Origin: JAEUWI01 sp942492815
GTDB taxonomy: Bacteria; Hydrogenedentota; Hydrogenedentia; Hydrogenedentales; JAEUWI01
Assembly: GCA_942492815.1 (NCBI GenBank)
Contig: OW818658.1
Span: 7,626,001-7,690,000, forward strand
DNA length: 64,000 bases
Direction: 5' to 3'
This document shows, piece by piece, positions 6,598 through 15,740 of this stretch. The notes below the pieces were generated by a model, which was not told the DNA's origin, did not search any database, and saw only the letters and a program-made list of their open reading frames with translations. Position 1 is the stretch's first letter, and each line of letters starts with the position of its first letter. The position numbers and the translations under genes were made by a program.

Positions 6598-8585
6598 GCC
6601 TGCATCGCTCAGAAAGCAACGCTGCGCGTGGGTGCGGCAGCGCTACCTCGCGCGGTGTTCTCTGTCTACTGGCCGCGCTTCTCTGGGAGACGGCCCTGCC
6701 CGCGCAAACGCCCGAGGAGCACGCAAGTCATCACCCCGCCGCTGCGGTTGCCGGCGCAATACCTGCCGCCCCTGGTGCGGCTCCGGCGATGGGCGCAATG
6801 CCAGCAGCCGCCGGCAGCGCAGCGCCCGGCGGCATGGGCAGCATGATGGAGGGCATGATGGGAGCCGCGCCGCCGAAGGAGCTTTATCCATCGCTCATGG
6901 CGCTGCCGGAACTCTCGCCGGAACAACGCAAGCAAGTTGATGAGCAAGCCAACGAGCGGATGCACTCTGGTAGCGTCTTGATGGGACAGGCGTTCGACTC
7001 GCTTACCGCCAGCGCCCAGTCCGGGGATTACGCCGGGATGCACGAGGCCATGACGCGGCTACGCGAAGGCACGGCACAACTCGACAGCGGCATCGCCGCT
7101 CGTCGTGCCTTGGCCGAGGGCCGCGCACCGCGCGCGGTCGCCTTGGCGTGGTTTAGGCAGGAGATGAATCTCGCGTCACCGCTCTCACCTGAAGAGCCAT
7201 ACGCTATCTTCGGCGTTACGCCATTTCACCTCTTCACAATGGTGCTACTCGTTGGGTTCGCGATCACAATGGTCGCTATGTATTTCTTCAAGATGCGCCG
7301 CGCGGCGGCCCTCTTTGGGCGTCTGGATTCCGACTCGGGACGGTCGCCGCCCGGTGCGTCTCCACCACTTGCCGGAAGACCTGGACCGTCTCCACCAGTG
7401 GCTCCCCCGCCCGAAAAGGGACCGCAACCCGACAAACCGACCTCCCCGCCAACACCAGCGGCGGAAGCGCCACCGGCATCAGATCAGTCTCCCGCAGGGC
7501 CAGCCGGAGTACTCGTATCGGAATCCGCGTCACCTTTGACTGCGAATTGGAAAGGGCGGCTCCGTATTGGGAGCATAGTCGCGGAAACGCCAAGCGTGAA
7601 AACGTTTCGCCTCCTGCCTTCGTCCGACGACTGTTTGCTTCCATTCACCTTTGTACCCGGCCAGTTTCTGAATGTCGCGTTCTGCATTGGCGGCGCGAGA
7701 ATGAACCGTTCGTATTCCATCTCCTCCTCTCCTACGCAGCGCGAGTATGTCGAACTGACCGTACGGCGTGAGCCACGAGGCGCGGTTTCGCGGCATATCG
7801 TTGATCTGCTCAAGGTGGGCGACGAGATCGAAGCGGGTGGACCGGTCGGAAAATTCACTTTTACCGGAACAGAAACGGACAACATCGTTCTCATTTCCGG
7901 TGGCGTGGGCATAACGCCGATGGTGAGCATCGCTCGATATCTCACTGAGCGGTCATGGGCCGGAGACATCTTCTTTATCTACATATGCCGCACTCCCGCC
8001 GACTTCATTCTTGCGGACGAAGTGGCGGCTCTACAGCACCTGAATCCAAAGCTGCACGTTGCCGTCACAATGACACGGGCCGAGGGAACAGACTGGAAGG
8101 GACCACGCGGACACCTGACAAAGGAATTGCTCACGCAGACGGTCCCCAACCTTGCTTCTCGAAGAATCCATGTATGCGGGCCCCTACCGATGATGGACTC
8201 CACCAAGGCCCTACTCGCCGAACTCGGGGTTCCTTCGGACCACGTAAAGACGGAAGCATTCGGCGCAGTCAAGCCGCCCCCGGCAGCCGCAGGAACCATT
8301 GCCCAGCCGACGGCCCCCGCAACGGGGCCGATGGTCACGTTTTCAAAGCACAATAAGTCGGCCAATATTCATACTGACCAGACCGTTCTTGAACTTTCCG
8401 AGGAACTCGGAATCGGAATCGAGAACTCTTGCCGCGTGGGAACGTGCGGAATATGCAAAGTGAAGATGACGTCCGGCGAGGTCGAAATGGCGGTCGAGGA
8501 CTCTCTCGACCCGGATGAGAAGGCCAACGGCATCATTCTAGCCTGCCAGGCGAAACCCAAGATGGCCATCGCGGTTGAGGCGTAG
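6594..8585 (+). CDS. Membrane-anchored Met-rich / flavin reductase / [2Fe-2S] ferredoxin fusion
   Basis: 663 residues from the GTG at 6594, chosen because a signal peptide follows it (hydrophobic VLCLLAALLW, PAQ) and it overlaps the previous stop; the frame stays open back to 6387, inside the upstream gene. In order: signal peptide; Ala/Met-rich region (MGSMMEGMMG) with an LSPEQR helix like Spy; transmembrane helix at about 211-233; Pro-rich linker; FAD domain with the RxYS motif at about 372; NAD-binding lobe (GGVGITPMV); and a plant-type ferredoxin with Cys613, Cys618, Cys621 and Cys651. This predicts a periplasmic metal-binding head and a cytosolic NAD(P)H-oxidising tail. The two reductase domains resemble those of ferredoxin-fused oxidoreductases such as Hcr; the periplasmic head is unusual. 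A copper or iron reductase function is inferred. Confidence 0.85.
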   Translation: MSLHRSESNAARGCGSATSRGVLCLLAALLWETALPAQTPEEHASHHPAAAVAGAIPAAPGAAPAMGAMPAAAGSAAPGGMGSMMEGMMGAAPPKELYPSLMALPELSPEQRKQVDEQANERMHSGSVLMGQAFDSLTASAQSGDYAGMHEAMTRLREGTAQLDSGIAARRALAEGRAPRAVALAWFRQEMNLASPLSPEEPYAIFGVTPFHLFTMVLLVGFAITMVAMYFFKMRRAAALFGRLDSDSGRSPPGASPPLAGRPGPSPPVAPPPEKGPQPDKPTSPPTPAAEAPPASDQSPAGPAGVLVSESASPLTANWKGRLRIGSIVAETPSVKTFRLLPSSDDCLLPFTFVPGQFLNVAFCIGGARMNRSYSISSSPTQREYVELTVRREPRGAVSRHIVDLLKVGDEIEAGGPVGKFTFTGTETDNIVLISGGVGITPMVSIARYLTERSWAGDIFFIYICRTPADFILADEVAALQHLNPKLHVAVTMTRAEGTDWKGPRGHLTKELLTQTVPNLASRRIHVCGPLPMMDSTKALLAELGVPSDHVKTEAFGAVKPPPAAAGTIAQPTAPATGPMVTFSKHNKSANIHTDQTVLELSEELGIGIENSCRVGTCGICKVKMTSGEVEMAVEDSLDPDEKANGIILACQAKPKMAIAVEA

Positions 8586-8587
8586 CC

Positions 8588-9331
8588 ATGAAGGAACGTG
8601 AACGCATCGTCATCACCGGCATTCTCGGCGTCTTGCTGCTTAGCTGGATGGGGTTCCTCGTTCACCGTTCGCCGCGCTTTGCGGGCAGTGGCATTGGGGC
8701 CGTGTTTGGGATAACGGGGGCTACGCTCATGCTTGTCCCGCTTGCGTACCCAATCGTAAAGCGCGTCCCTTTCTTCCGCGACCTGATAACGAAGTACATT
8801 TCGATGCAGTCGCTCCTCACCTTGCACGTCTACGCGGGCATTTTCGGACCCCTGCTTGCAATCATTCACACCGGCCACAAGTATGACAGTTGGCTGGGAA
8901 TCACCCTGACGGCAGTGATGTTGCTCGTCGTCGTGAGTGGGTTTGCGGTCCGCTATCTGCTCACCTATGTCGGTCACGAGATTAGCGACAAACTGGCCCT
9001 ACTACAGACTGCCCGTGGTGACCTTGACCATGCATGGGGAGTGCTCGAAAACCTTCCGGCTGAAATGCGAGGCCTTCCTAAAGTTCCGCTTTTCCTAGCC
9101 GGTCTTGCATCATTGGGGCTTGAGCTTTCCTCCGGTGGCCCAGCCGGTGAGGTCACCCGCATCGCCGAATCCGTGGCGGACCTGGAGTACGCGGTCCGCA
9201 CGCACGAGTTATTCAAACGTTGGTTCAGCCGGGCTTTGAGTTTGCACATCATTCTCTCTGTGCTCCTCTACGTTCTCCTCGCGCTGCATATCTGGGCAGG
9301 GATCCATTTCGGACTGAGGTGGCTCCCATGA
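8588..9331 (+). CDS. Cytochrome b-like / ferric-reductase-like membrane protein
   Basis: 247 residues with about five hydrophobic helices. Histidines lie in or near helices (LTLHVYAGIFG, AIIHTGHKYD, LSLHIILSV, LALHIWAGIHFG), the pattern of haem b ligands in ferric-reductase and formate-dehydrogenase-gamma types. A soluble loop of about 80 residues separates helices 4 and 5. It begins 2 bases after the reductase stop and its own stop overlaps the cytochrome start. It probably passes electrons from the reductase across the membrane to the haem protein encoded next. The substrate is unknown. Confidence 0.75.
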   Translation: MKERERIVITGILGVLLLSWMGFLVHRSPRFAGSGIGAVFGITGATLMLVPLAYPIVKRVPFFRDLITKYISMQSLLTLHVYAGIFGPLLAIIHTGHKYDSWLGITLTAVMLLVVVSGFAVRYLLTYVGHEISDKLALLQTARGDLDHAWGVLENLPAEMRGLPKVPLFLAGLASLGLELSSGGPAGEVTRIAESVADLEYAVRTHELFKRWFSRALSLHIILSVLLYVLLALHIWAGIHFGLRWLP

Positions 9332-10131
9332 AACTTCGGACGATGCTCGTGAGTTCGGTCGTCGCGTTTGTGGCGCTCTTCATCGGGTTCTTCGCAGGGC
9401 CGCCGCTTTACCGCTACGAGCCGATCAGCGACATGGCCAGTGCCCCGTTTTGGCAGCGCATGGCCGCACCAGGCGAGTTGTCAAAATCGCACGCTTTTCT
9501 CGAAAACAAATGCGCCGCTTGCCATACGCCTGTAAATGGCGTCGAAGCGCAGAACTGCATCGTCTGCCACGCCGGCAACAAGTCCATCCTCCAACGACAG
9601 GCGAGCGCCTTTCACGCCGACATCGCCGCGTGCGCGGCCTGCCATCTCGAACATCAAGGGCGTGTCCCACGCACGACGAAAATGGATCACGTCGCCCTCG
9701 GACAAATCGGCTTACGGCAAGCCCAGAACGCTGCTGCCCCGAACCATCAGGAACTCGATGTACTTCTCGCCTGGACGAAGAAGAGCACGGCAGCGCCGAA
9801 CGCGCCACAACTCGCGCGCGAGGAGTCGCTTCTTAATTGCGCGACGTGCCACCAAACCAAAGACCGGCACCGGGGTCTGTTTGGAAACGACTGCGGAGTA
9901 TGCCACGGTACGACAAAATGGACGCTCCCGGATTTCCGCCATCCTCCGCCTACCTCCCTGGAATGCGCTCAATGCCACGAAGCGCCGCCGAGCCACTACA
10001 TGATGCACTTCAAGATGATTTCGATGAGCATCGCGCGCATGGAAAAGGCCGAGGTGAATCAATGCTTTCTCTGTCATCAGACGACGGCGTGGAATGATAT
10101 CAAGGGCGTGGGCTTCTACAAACATCACTGA
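9328..10131 (+). CDS. Seven-haem cytochrome c
   Basis: 267 residues from the ATG at 9328 (ATGA overlap with the previous gene). An N-terminal hydrophobic segment serves as signal anchor. Seven CxxCH haem sites are visible: CAACH, CIVCH, CAACH, CATCH, CGVCH, CAQCH and CFLCH, with further His available as distal ligands (MDHVALG, FRHPPP). It resembles cytochrome c7/cytochrome c3-type multihaem proteins. Placed between the cytochrome b-like protein and the multicopper oxidase, it most likely carries electrons through the periplasm. Confidence 0.9.
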   Translation: MKLRTMLVSSVVAFVALFIGFFAGPPLYRYEPISDMASAPFWQRMAAPGELSKSHAFLENKCAACHTPVNGVEAQNCIVCHAGNKSILQRQASAFHADIAACAACHLEHQGRVPRTTKMDHVALGQIGLRQAQNAAAPNHQELDVLLAWTKKSTAAPNAPQLAREESLLNCATCHQTKDRHRGLFGNDCGVCHGTTKWTLPDFRHPPPTSLECAQCHEAPPSHYMMHFKMISMSIARMEKAEVNQCFLCHQTTAWNDIKGVGFYKHH

Positions 10132-10161
10132 CGTTCTTAACGGATCATGGGAGATTAACAG

Positions 10162-12030
10162 ATGAGAATCGAAACACCAATAAGCAGGCGGGGATTCATC
10201 CACGGATGCGCTGGGCTTGGTGCTATGGCAGCCGTGCAACGGACCGTGTCGGCTTACGCCCAAAACCATGCTTCTCACGCAACCCCTGCACCAGGTGGGG
10301 TTACCAATGAGATCGAACTTATAGTTCGCGAGGAAATGTTGCATATAGGCGATAGGATCGGAAGCTCAATCACGATTAACAACACCTTGCCCGGTCCCGT
10401 GGTGCGCCTGCGGGAAGGGAGTGAGACGATACTCCGGGTAACGAATCATTTGGCGGACGACACGTCGATTCATTGGCACGGACTTCTCCTGCCCCCAGCG
10501 ATGGACGGTGTTCCAGGCGTCAGCTTCTCAGGCATCAAGCCTGGAGAGACGTTTACTTACAGCTTCCCCGTCAGACAGAATGGCACCTACTGGTACCACA
10601 GCCACTCGGGGCTCCAAGAGCAGGCAGGCCATTACGGGCCGCTAATAATCGACTCTGCGGAGCCTGAGCCATTTGCATATGACCGGGAGTATTGCATCGT
10701 CCTCTCCGACTGGACCCCGGAGATGCCTATGCGAATCGTGTCCAAGTTGAAGAGCAGGCCAAACTACTACAACTTCCAGCGGCGCACTGTAGGCACATTT
10801 TTGCGTGATGCCTCCAAGGGCGGCTGGAAGTCCACTATGAAGGAGCGGCTGGAATGGGCGAAAATGCGCATGGATCCCACTGACATTTCCGATATCACGG
10901 GGTACACCTACACCTTCTTGATGAACGGGCTTGCGCCCGAAGCGAACTGGACCGGCCTTATTCAACAAGGCGAACGGGTGAGGCTGCGGTTCATAAACGC
11001 AGGAGCGGCGACATATTTTGATGTCCGCATCCCTGGTTTGCCGATGACTGTTGTATCTGTTGATGGACAGCACGTCCAGCCAGTGACCCTAGATGAGTTC
11101 AGAATCCCAATCGCCGAGACCTACGACGTGATTGTCGAACCAAAAGCAGAACCCGCCTATACCATATTTGCCGAGGCGATGGATCGTAGCGGCTTCGCAC
11201 GCGGCACACTCGCGACCGAAGTGGGTATGTCTGCGCCCCTGCCCTCTCGCCGACTGCGCCCTGTTGCGACTATGGCCGATATGGGAATGGGAGAGATGGA
11301 AGGGATGAAAGGCATGGAGGGTACGGCGGGAGGCATGGAGGCCATGAAGGGGATGGAGGGAATGCAAGGTATGGAGGGAATGGAAGGGATGGAGGGAATG
11401 CAAGGTATGGAGGGAATGGAAGGGATGGAGGGAGTGGAAGGGGTGGAGGCGATGGACACGGCTGAGACTTCAACGTACAGCACGATCCCAGTGCCTCATG
11501 GCCCTGACCACCACGGCATTGGCAATGCCAATACTCCCATGTCAACCAAAAGTCGATTGGACGAAGCAGGTTTGGGGCTAGATGATGCAGAATGGCGCGT
11601 TCTGCGATACAGCGATCTCAAGAGCTTGGCGCCCAATAACGATCAACGGCCACACAGCAGGGAAATTGAAGTACACATTACCGGCAATATGGAGCGCTAT
11701 ATTTGGGGATTCGACGGCAAGAAATTTTCGGAGTCGGAGCCCATCGTCTTCAACTATGGCGAGAGAGTTCGGCTCACACTTGTCAATGACACGATGATGA
11801 ATCACCCGATTCACCTCCACGGGATGTTCATGGAACTCGATAATGGCTCGGGTGCATTTAATCCTAGGAAGCACACGGTGAACATAAAGCCAGCGGAACG
11901 CGTATCCCTAAACATCACCGCAGACGCTCTCGGCAACTGGGCTTTTCATTGCCATATCTTGTATCACATGGAAGCGGGTATGTTTCGCGTTGTGTCCGTC
12001 AGGGAAATGAAGAAAGGAGTGGCATCATGA
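10162..12030 (+). CDS. copA: Copper resistance multicopper oxidase CopA/PcoA
   Basis: 622 residues. A Tat signal (SRRGFIHG) leads into three cupredoxin domains. The copper sites are intact: HWHG and YWYHSHSG in domain 1, HPIHLHG and HCHILYHMEAGM in domain 3. A Met-rich insert of about 60 residues (GMEGMKGMEGM repeats, near 11281-11450) lies between domains 2 and 3, as in PcoA. The enzyme oxidises Cu(I) in the periplasm. It is followed, with ATGA overlap, by copB. The length is normal for the family. Confidence 0.95.
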   Translation: MRIETPISRRGFIHGCAGLGAMAAVQRTVSAYAQNHASHATPAPGGVTNEIELIVREEMLHIGDRIGSSITINNTLPGPVVRLREGSETILRVTNHLADDTSIHWHGLLLPPAMDGVPGVSFSGIKPGETFTYSFPVRQNGTYWYHSHSGLQEQAGHYGPLIIDSAEPEPFAYDREYCIVLSDWTPEMPMRIVSKLKSRPNYYNFQRRTVGTFLRDASKGGWKSTMKERLEWAKMRMDPTDISDITGYTYTFLMNGLAPEANWTGLIQQGERVRLRFINAGAATYFDVRIPGLPMTVVSVDGQHVQPVTLDEFRIPIAETYDVIVEPKAEPAYTIFAEAMDRSGFARGTLATEVGMSAPLPSRRLRPVATMADMGMGEMEGMKGMEGTAGGMEAMKGMEGMQGMEGMEGMEGMQGMEGMEGMEGVEGVEAMDTAETSTYSTIPVPHGPDHHGIGNANTPMSTKSRLDEAGLGLDDAEWRVLRYSDLKSLAPNNDQRPHSREIEVHITGNMERYIWGFDGKKFSESEPIVFNYGERVRLTLVNDTMMNHPIHLHGMFMELDNGSGAFNPRKHTVNIKPAERVSLNITADALGNWAFHCHILYHMEAGMFRVVSVREMKKGVAS

Positions 12031-12908
12031 AAAGAACATGCCGCCGTCTTAGATGGTCCGTCCCGGCCACAGCCATTCTGATGCTCGCAGCGACCGCGGA
12101 GGCACAGGAAGCCTCGGACCACTCCATCGGGCACACACAGGAACCCATGGAGAAACCAGCCACGGCAGAGAGCCTAGCTAGTCCCACCGCAGCCACAAAT
12201 GGCGAGACTCAACTACCTGCTGTAAGCGTTGGCAAAGACTGGCCTGCCCCGGTGGAAGACACAAAGCGGTTCGGATCACTTCGCATCGATCAACTTGAAC
12301 TTCGGCTTGGAAACGACACAGACAAACTGGGGTGGGACGCTGTGGGGTGGTACGGCGGGGACTACAGCAGGTTCTGGTGGAAGACAGAGGGCGACTGGGA
12401 AACGTCCGGTACGCAAAATGGTCAGGTCGAAATTCAGGGATTGTATGGTCGCCTCATTGCCCGATACTGGGATCTTCAGCTAGGGCTTCGCTATGACTAC
12501 GTCTCCGGGCCTGGTGTTGACCGATCACGGACGTTTGCCGTGATCGGCCTTCAGGGTCTGGCGCCGTACCGGTTTGAACTCGAACCTGCTCTGTTCATAA
12601 GCCAGGATGGCGATCTTTCAGGGCGCCTGACGGCGTCGTATGACTTGTTGTTGACGCAGCGATTGATACTTCAGCCGCGTGCGGAACTGGATGCGGCTTT
12701 GCAATCGGTGGATAAATTTGGCGTGGGCGAAGGAATCAATAGCCTTGACCTTGGTATGCGGCTGCGCTATGAGGTCACGCGCGAATTCGCGCCGTACATG
12801 GGCATCCAATGGAGCCGCAAGTTCGGTGAAACTGCTGCAATTGCCAGGAGCGACGGTGAATCTACCGAAGATGTCGAGTTCCTCTTCGGCCTCAGTATCC
12901 GATTCTGA
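12027..12908 (+). CDS. copB: Copper resistance protein B (outer membrane)
   Basis: 293 residues from the ATG at 12027, which overlaps the copA stop. It has a signal peptide, a short His/Met-poor linker, then the CopB beta-barrel: RIDQLELR, DAVGWYGGDYSRFWWKTEGD, LGLRYD and a C-terminal outer-membrane strand ending SIRF. The Met-rich N-terminus of classical PcoB/CopB is reduced here to a few residues. It probably partners CopA in copper export or sequestration. Confidence 0.93.
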   Translation: MKRTCRRLRWSVPATAILMLAATAEAQEASDHSIGHTQEPMEKPATAESLASPTAATNGETQLPAVSVGKDWPAPVEDTKRFGSLRIDQLELRLGNDTDKLGWDAVGWYGGDYSRFWWKTEGDWETSGTQNGQVEIQGLYGRLIARYWDLQLGLRYDYVSGPGVDRSRTFAVIGLQGLAPYRFELEPALFISQDGDLSGRLTASYDLLLTQRLILQPRAELDAALQSVDKFGVGEGINSLDLGMRLRYEVTREFAPYMGIQWSRKFGETAAIARSDGESTEDVEFLFGLSIRF

Positions 12909-13291
12909 TCGCTGCCCGTTGAATAGGAACCATCTGGCTAGAGCGTTTCACAATTGAGATGTCGCGCTTGTAACTTTTCTTTCCGAAGTAACGCGCTGTA
13001 ATCGCCTCGGCGAAGCCCCGGGGTCTCGTTCGTGAATTCTTCTAGGGCGTTGGGCGTGTCAGGGTCGGAAGTGCCACGCTTCGTGACGCATTCACGGAGG
13101 TGGGCGCTGCCTTTGATCCGGTTGCGGAACGTTCGATGCGGTAGCGCGGCGTGAAAAGCGACCGTAGGCAAGTACCGCCATCAATCCCAATCCCATCAAG
13201 AACGTGTCACCAAACGCGTCCCGTATCCCGTTGACCAGTTCTTATTTACTTGCAGGACAACCTGTTCGGGTGTTTCACTTTCGCCTGCCTG
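12909..13291. other. Gap between copB and the small unknown gene
   Basis: No intact gene. On the minus strand, 13092-13241 reads about 50 codons without a start (LVNGIRDAFGDTFLMGLGLMAVLAYG in two parts), which resembles the last helix of an MFS transporter. This could be a remnant, but the resemblance is weak. No terminator is seen for copB. Confidence 0.25.
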
Positions 13292-13669
13292 CTATTCATG
13301 CCCGCCCTGCGTAAGTTTGAGTCCGAGGCGCCATATACTCATCAAGAACGTGTGGAACGGCTTGTCGTTGGGACTTACCTTGTGGGCTTCATTCTTGAAA
13401 TTGGCGTAGTCCACATCTTCGGCCATTGTGGCTACCACCCGCAACACGTCTGCGCGGGGCGCGGTGATACGGCACGGGTAGTCGGTGCCGTATTTTTCGT
13501 CAATTTCGGGTAGCCCTGCGAAACGCTTCTTTAAGGCTTCGAGGTGTTTACGGTTCCGTGCCCGTATCATCATGAGTTCAGGGTGCGGAGGGGCGGGATA
13601 TGCATTGTGCGGGTTGTCGCCTTGAGCACACACAACACTGAAAAATCCATAGGGGGTCATAATCCACAT
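13292..13669 (-). CDS. Small conserved-looking protein of unknown function
   Basis: 125 residues with an excellent ribosome site (AAGGAGAG). The N-terminus MWIMTPYGFFSVVCAQ and following IRARNRKHLEALKKRF look like a compact alpha/beta domain; no signal peptide, membrane segment or known motif. I believe similar short proteins are widespread but uncharacterised. It lies 77 bases downstream of the ARPP-1 gene on the same strand, so it is probably the last gene of the Nudix/ARPP-1 unit. Confidence 0.65.
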   Translation of the reverse strand: MWIMTPYGFFSVVCAQGDNPHNAYPAPPHPELMMIRARNRKHLEALKKRFAGLPEIDEKYGTDYPCRITAPRADVLRVVATMAEDVDYANFKNEAHKVSPNDKPFHTFLMSIWRLGLKLTQGGHE

Positions 13670-13746
13670 TGCATTTACTCTCCTTCTTTGGCTGTTGGTT
13701 GATCCGTAGTATCGGGTTAGGTCCCCGGTGCGTGGTGTCTCATGAC

Positions 13747-14727
13747 CTACTGCCGGAATTTGCGGCGCTGGCGAAATCCACGCATTTTGGACTTGTCCTC
13801 AAACGGAGTATTGGAGAAGAACGCGGCATGGATGCACGTATCTTCAAAGATGAGCGCTGAACCGCATAGCTCCCGGTGTTCAAGCCGTAAGTCGGTCCCG
13901 AGTCCTACAGAAGGGAAACTTGATTCCGAACTGCCGAGGATCTGATCGATGAACCGTCCAACAGACTCAAGATCGGCATGACGTTGACTTTCCACCTTGC
14001 CAGGCATAGCGTCGATCACGTAACTTCTCAGGAGCTTGTTATGGATGTCCGAATAGGCCTCCGGGCGTGAAAGGATATCCATTCCCACCACAGCACTGTC
14101 TATCAAGAAGACCAGACCTCGTTGCTTTGCCATTTTTGGAAAGGCTTCGAGGCACTCGTTCAGTTCGTGTTTCCTCCCCTCGTAGACGTCACGCATTGCG
14201 CCCGTTTCGCTGCTTACTCCTGCCGATTCGCAAAGCGTGTCAATCTCCTCCCATATTGCGCCCTGGTCAGAGCGAAAAGAGTTGGACTGATTCAGGGATG
14301 CCGATACGGATCGGTTCTTTGCCGCCCGAATTTTCCGAGCCATTACAACTTCGGAGTCTCTGAACTCTCTCGTGACATAGGACCAGCGGCCACGCTCAGT
14401 GCAACTGACATTAATGACCGTCTTGCTCAAAGATTTCAGAAGTATGGTGGAGTTTAGCACCCGATTCTGTTTAGCCCCGGCCAGTTCTTCTCCATCGAGA
14501 AGGAGGACCGGTATCTCGCCTGAGTTGGTCACGGTCACCTCGGGTACCGAGCCACCTTCCGATACTTCTTCAACCTTCAACACGCCCTTCTGAAGCGCAA
14601 CACCCAGCGTGATGTAGTCCGGACCTGTGACGCCATTCCCCAGGATTGGAAAAGCGACAAGATTATGAAATGTCTGTACCTCCCCGAGGGCGATCCCTTT
14701 GAGCATATCTTCCAGAGTCATGTTCAT
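13747..14727 (-). CDS. ARPP-1 family domain protein (DUF6569-like)
   Basis: 326 residues. EVTVTNSGEIPVLLLDGEELAGAKQNRVLN is the recognisable core of the ARPP-1 family, a domain noted in comparative genomics of conflict and nucleotide-signalling systems but without a defined reaction. There is no signal peptide. The ATG at 14727 has a GGGGAGAA ribosome site; an alternative ATG lies two codons further in. It follows the NrtR-type gene by 84 bases, so an operon under NrtR control is likely. A link to ADP-ribose or NAD chemistry is inferred from that neighbour. Confidence 0.75.
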   Translation of the reverse strand: MNMTLEDMLKGIALGEVQTFHNLVAFPILGNGVTGPDYITLGVALQKGVLKVEEVSEGGSVPEVTVTNSGEIPVLLLDGEELAGAKQNRVLNSTILLKSLSKTVINVSCTERGRWSYVTREFRDSEVVMARKIRAAKNRSVSASLNQSNSFRSDQGAIWEEIDTLCESAGVSSETGAMRDVYEGRKHELNECLEAFPKMAKQRGLVFLIDSAVVGMDILSRPEAYSDIHNKLLRSYVIDAMPGKVESQRHADLESVGRFIDQILGSSESSFPSVGLGTDLRLEHRELCGSALIFEDTCIHAAFFSNTPFEDKSKMRGFRQRRKFRQ

Positions 14728-14811
14728 GGCTTGATTCTCCCCTGTTGTTGTTGGTTTGTCATAGATCCATCAAAGCCCCACCATCGCGCCCATTCTCTGG
14801 AGCCGGTCCTG

Positions 14812-15504
14812 TCATATTTCAAAATCGACCCCTTTCTTTTGCATCCGATGGTATTTCTTTGGTGCGAAGCGAAAGAGCTGGGCTGCCCGATGAGAGACAT
14901 CCTTTTCAATCTCGTCCAGCGGTTCCAGAATATCGAGCTTCTGAATCTTCTTCCGAAAGTTCCGCTTGTCCAACTCCCGACCCAGGATCACCTCGTACAA
15001 GTGCTGGAGTTGTCGCAGTGTGAATTTCTCTGGCAGCAACTCGAAGCCGATGGGTTGGTACCGTACTTTTCCACGTAATCGGTCACGTGCTGTTGCCAGA
15101 ATGTCTTTATGATCAAAAGCAAGAGCAGGTGTCTCCCCTACTGGAAACCAGGCCGCATTTCGTGCGTCGGTGGCCGCCTGCACACTGTGGTCCGACAACT
15201 TTACAAGGGCATAGAAGGCCACCGAAACCACCCAACCACGTGGGTCCCGTTCTGGATTGCCAAAAGTGTAGAGCTGCTCCAGGAATACCTGCTTCAGTCC
15301 CGTTTCCTCTCGAAGTTCGCGTTCTACGGCCTCTTCGAGCGATTCTCCGGCATGAACAAACCCGCCCGGCAACGCCCATTTCCCCTCAAATGGATCGATG
15401 TCCCGCTGAATCAGGAGCACCCGAAGGTCCTCGTCATCCAGACCGAATACTACGGCGTCAACCGTCAGGGAGGGTCTTTGGAACTCATTGGTATGTGTCA
15501 TCAT
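14812..15504 (-). CDS. NrtR-type Nudix / winged-helix regulator
   Basis: 230 residues. The N-terminal Nudix domain has an intact box (GGFVHAGESLEEAVE then RELREETGL). The C-terminal part (PIGFELLPEKFTLRQLQHLYE, then RNFRKK) is the winged helix of NrtR regulators, which bind ADP-ribose and repress NAD genes. Because the box is complete it may also hydrolyse its substrate. The ribosome site is TGAGG. A dyad overlaps the -10 box of its own promoter (15591-15628), as expected for autoregulation. Confidence 0.85.
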   Translation of the reverse strand: MMTHTNEFQRPSLTVDAVVFGLDDEDLRVLLIQRDIDPFEGKWALPGGFVHAGESLEEAVERELREETGLKQVFLEQLYTFGNPERDPRGWVVSVAFYALVKLSDHSVQAATDARNAAWFPVGETPALAFDHKDILATARDRLRGKVRYQPIGFELLPEKFTLRQLQHLYEVILGRELDKRNFRKKIQKLDILEPLDEIEKDVSHRAAQLFRFAPKKYHRMQKKGVDFEI

Positions 15505-15590
15505 TCAACCTCAAGTGATCGTGTGCTTAGTAGACTATCGTGAATTGCTAAAGAAGGTCCCGAAATAGATGTTTGGATCTGCTTGCTGGC

Positions 15591-15628
15591 TTAGTGTCTA
15601 AAATACACTTATATTTTGTCTTTGTCAA
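15591..15628 (-). promoter_or_regulatory. Promoter and candidate NrtR operator
   Basis: On the minus strand TTGACA (15623-15628), a 17-base spacer and TATTTT (15600-15605) form a good sigma-70 promoter. The 21-base dyad TTAGTGT-N7-ACACTTA (15591-15611; one mismatch between arms) covers the -10 box, the position for a repressor. It lies 87 bases upstream of the NrtR-type gene. Confidence 0.55.
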
Positions 15629-15655
15629 GACCTATGAATGAGAGTACCCCTGGGC

Positions 15656-15740
15656 TGCATATTTCGGGCGCGACCACTCTTCATTCCCACCTGATCCATT
15701 CGTGACTATTCCGGAATCTGAAACGATGGTGTGATATGAA
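15656..15740 (+). repeat. Left flank repeat of the ATPase/helicase operon
   Basis: Bases 15656-15685 (TGCATATTTCGGG start, CTTCATT end) nearly match 21269-21299 in the same orientation. Bases 15716-15740 (AATCTGAAACGATGGTG) resemble 23313-23340. These pieces look like ends of mobile elements or cassette borders. Confidence 0.4.

Noticed and set aside
12938..13171. 77-residue minus-strand ORF after copB
   Set aside because: No ribosome site and no recognisable protein character; another frame here looks more like a remnant.
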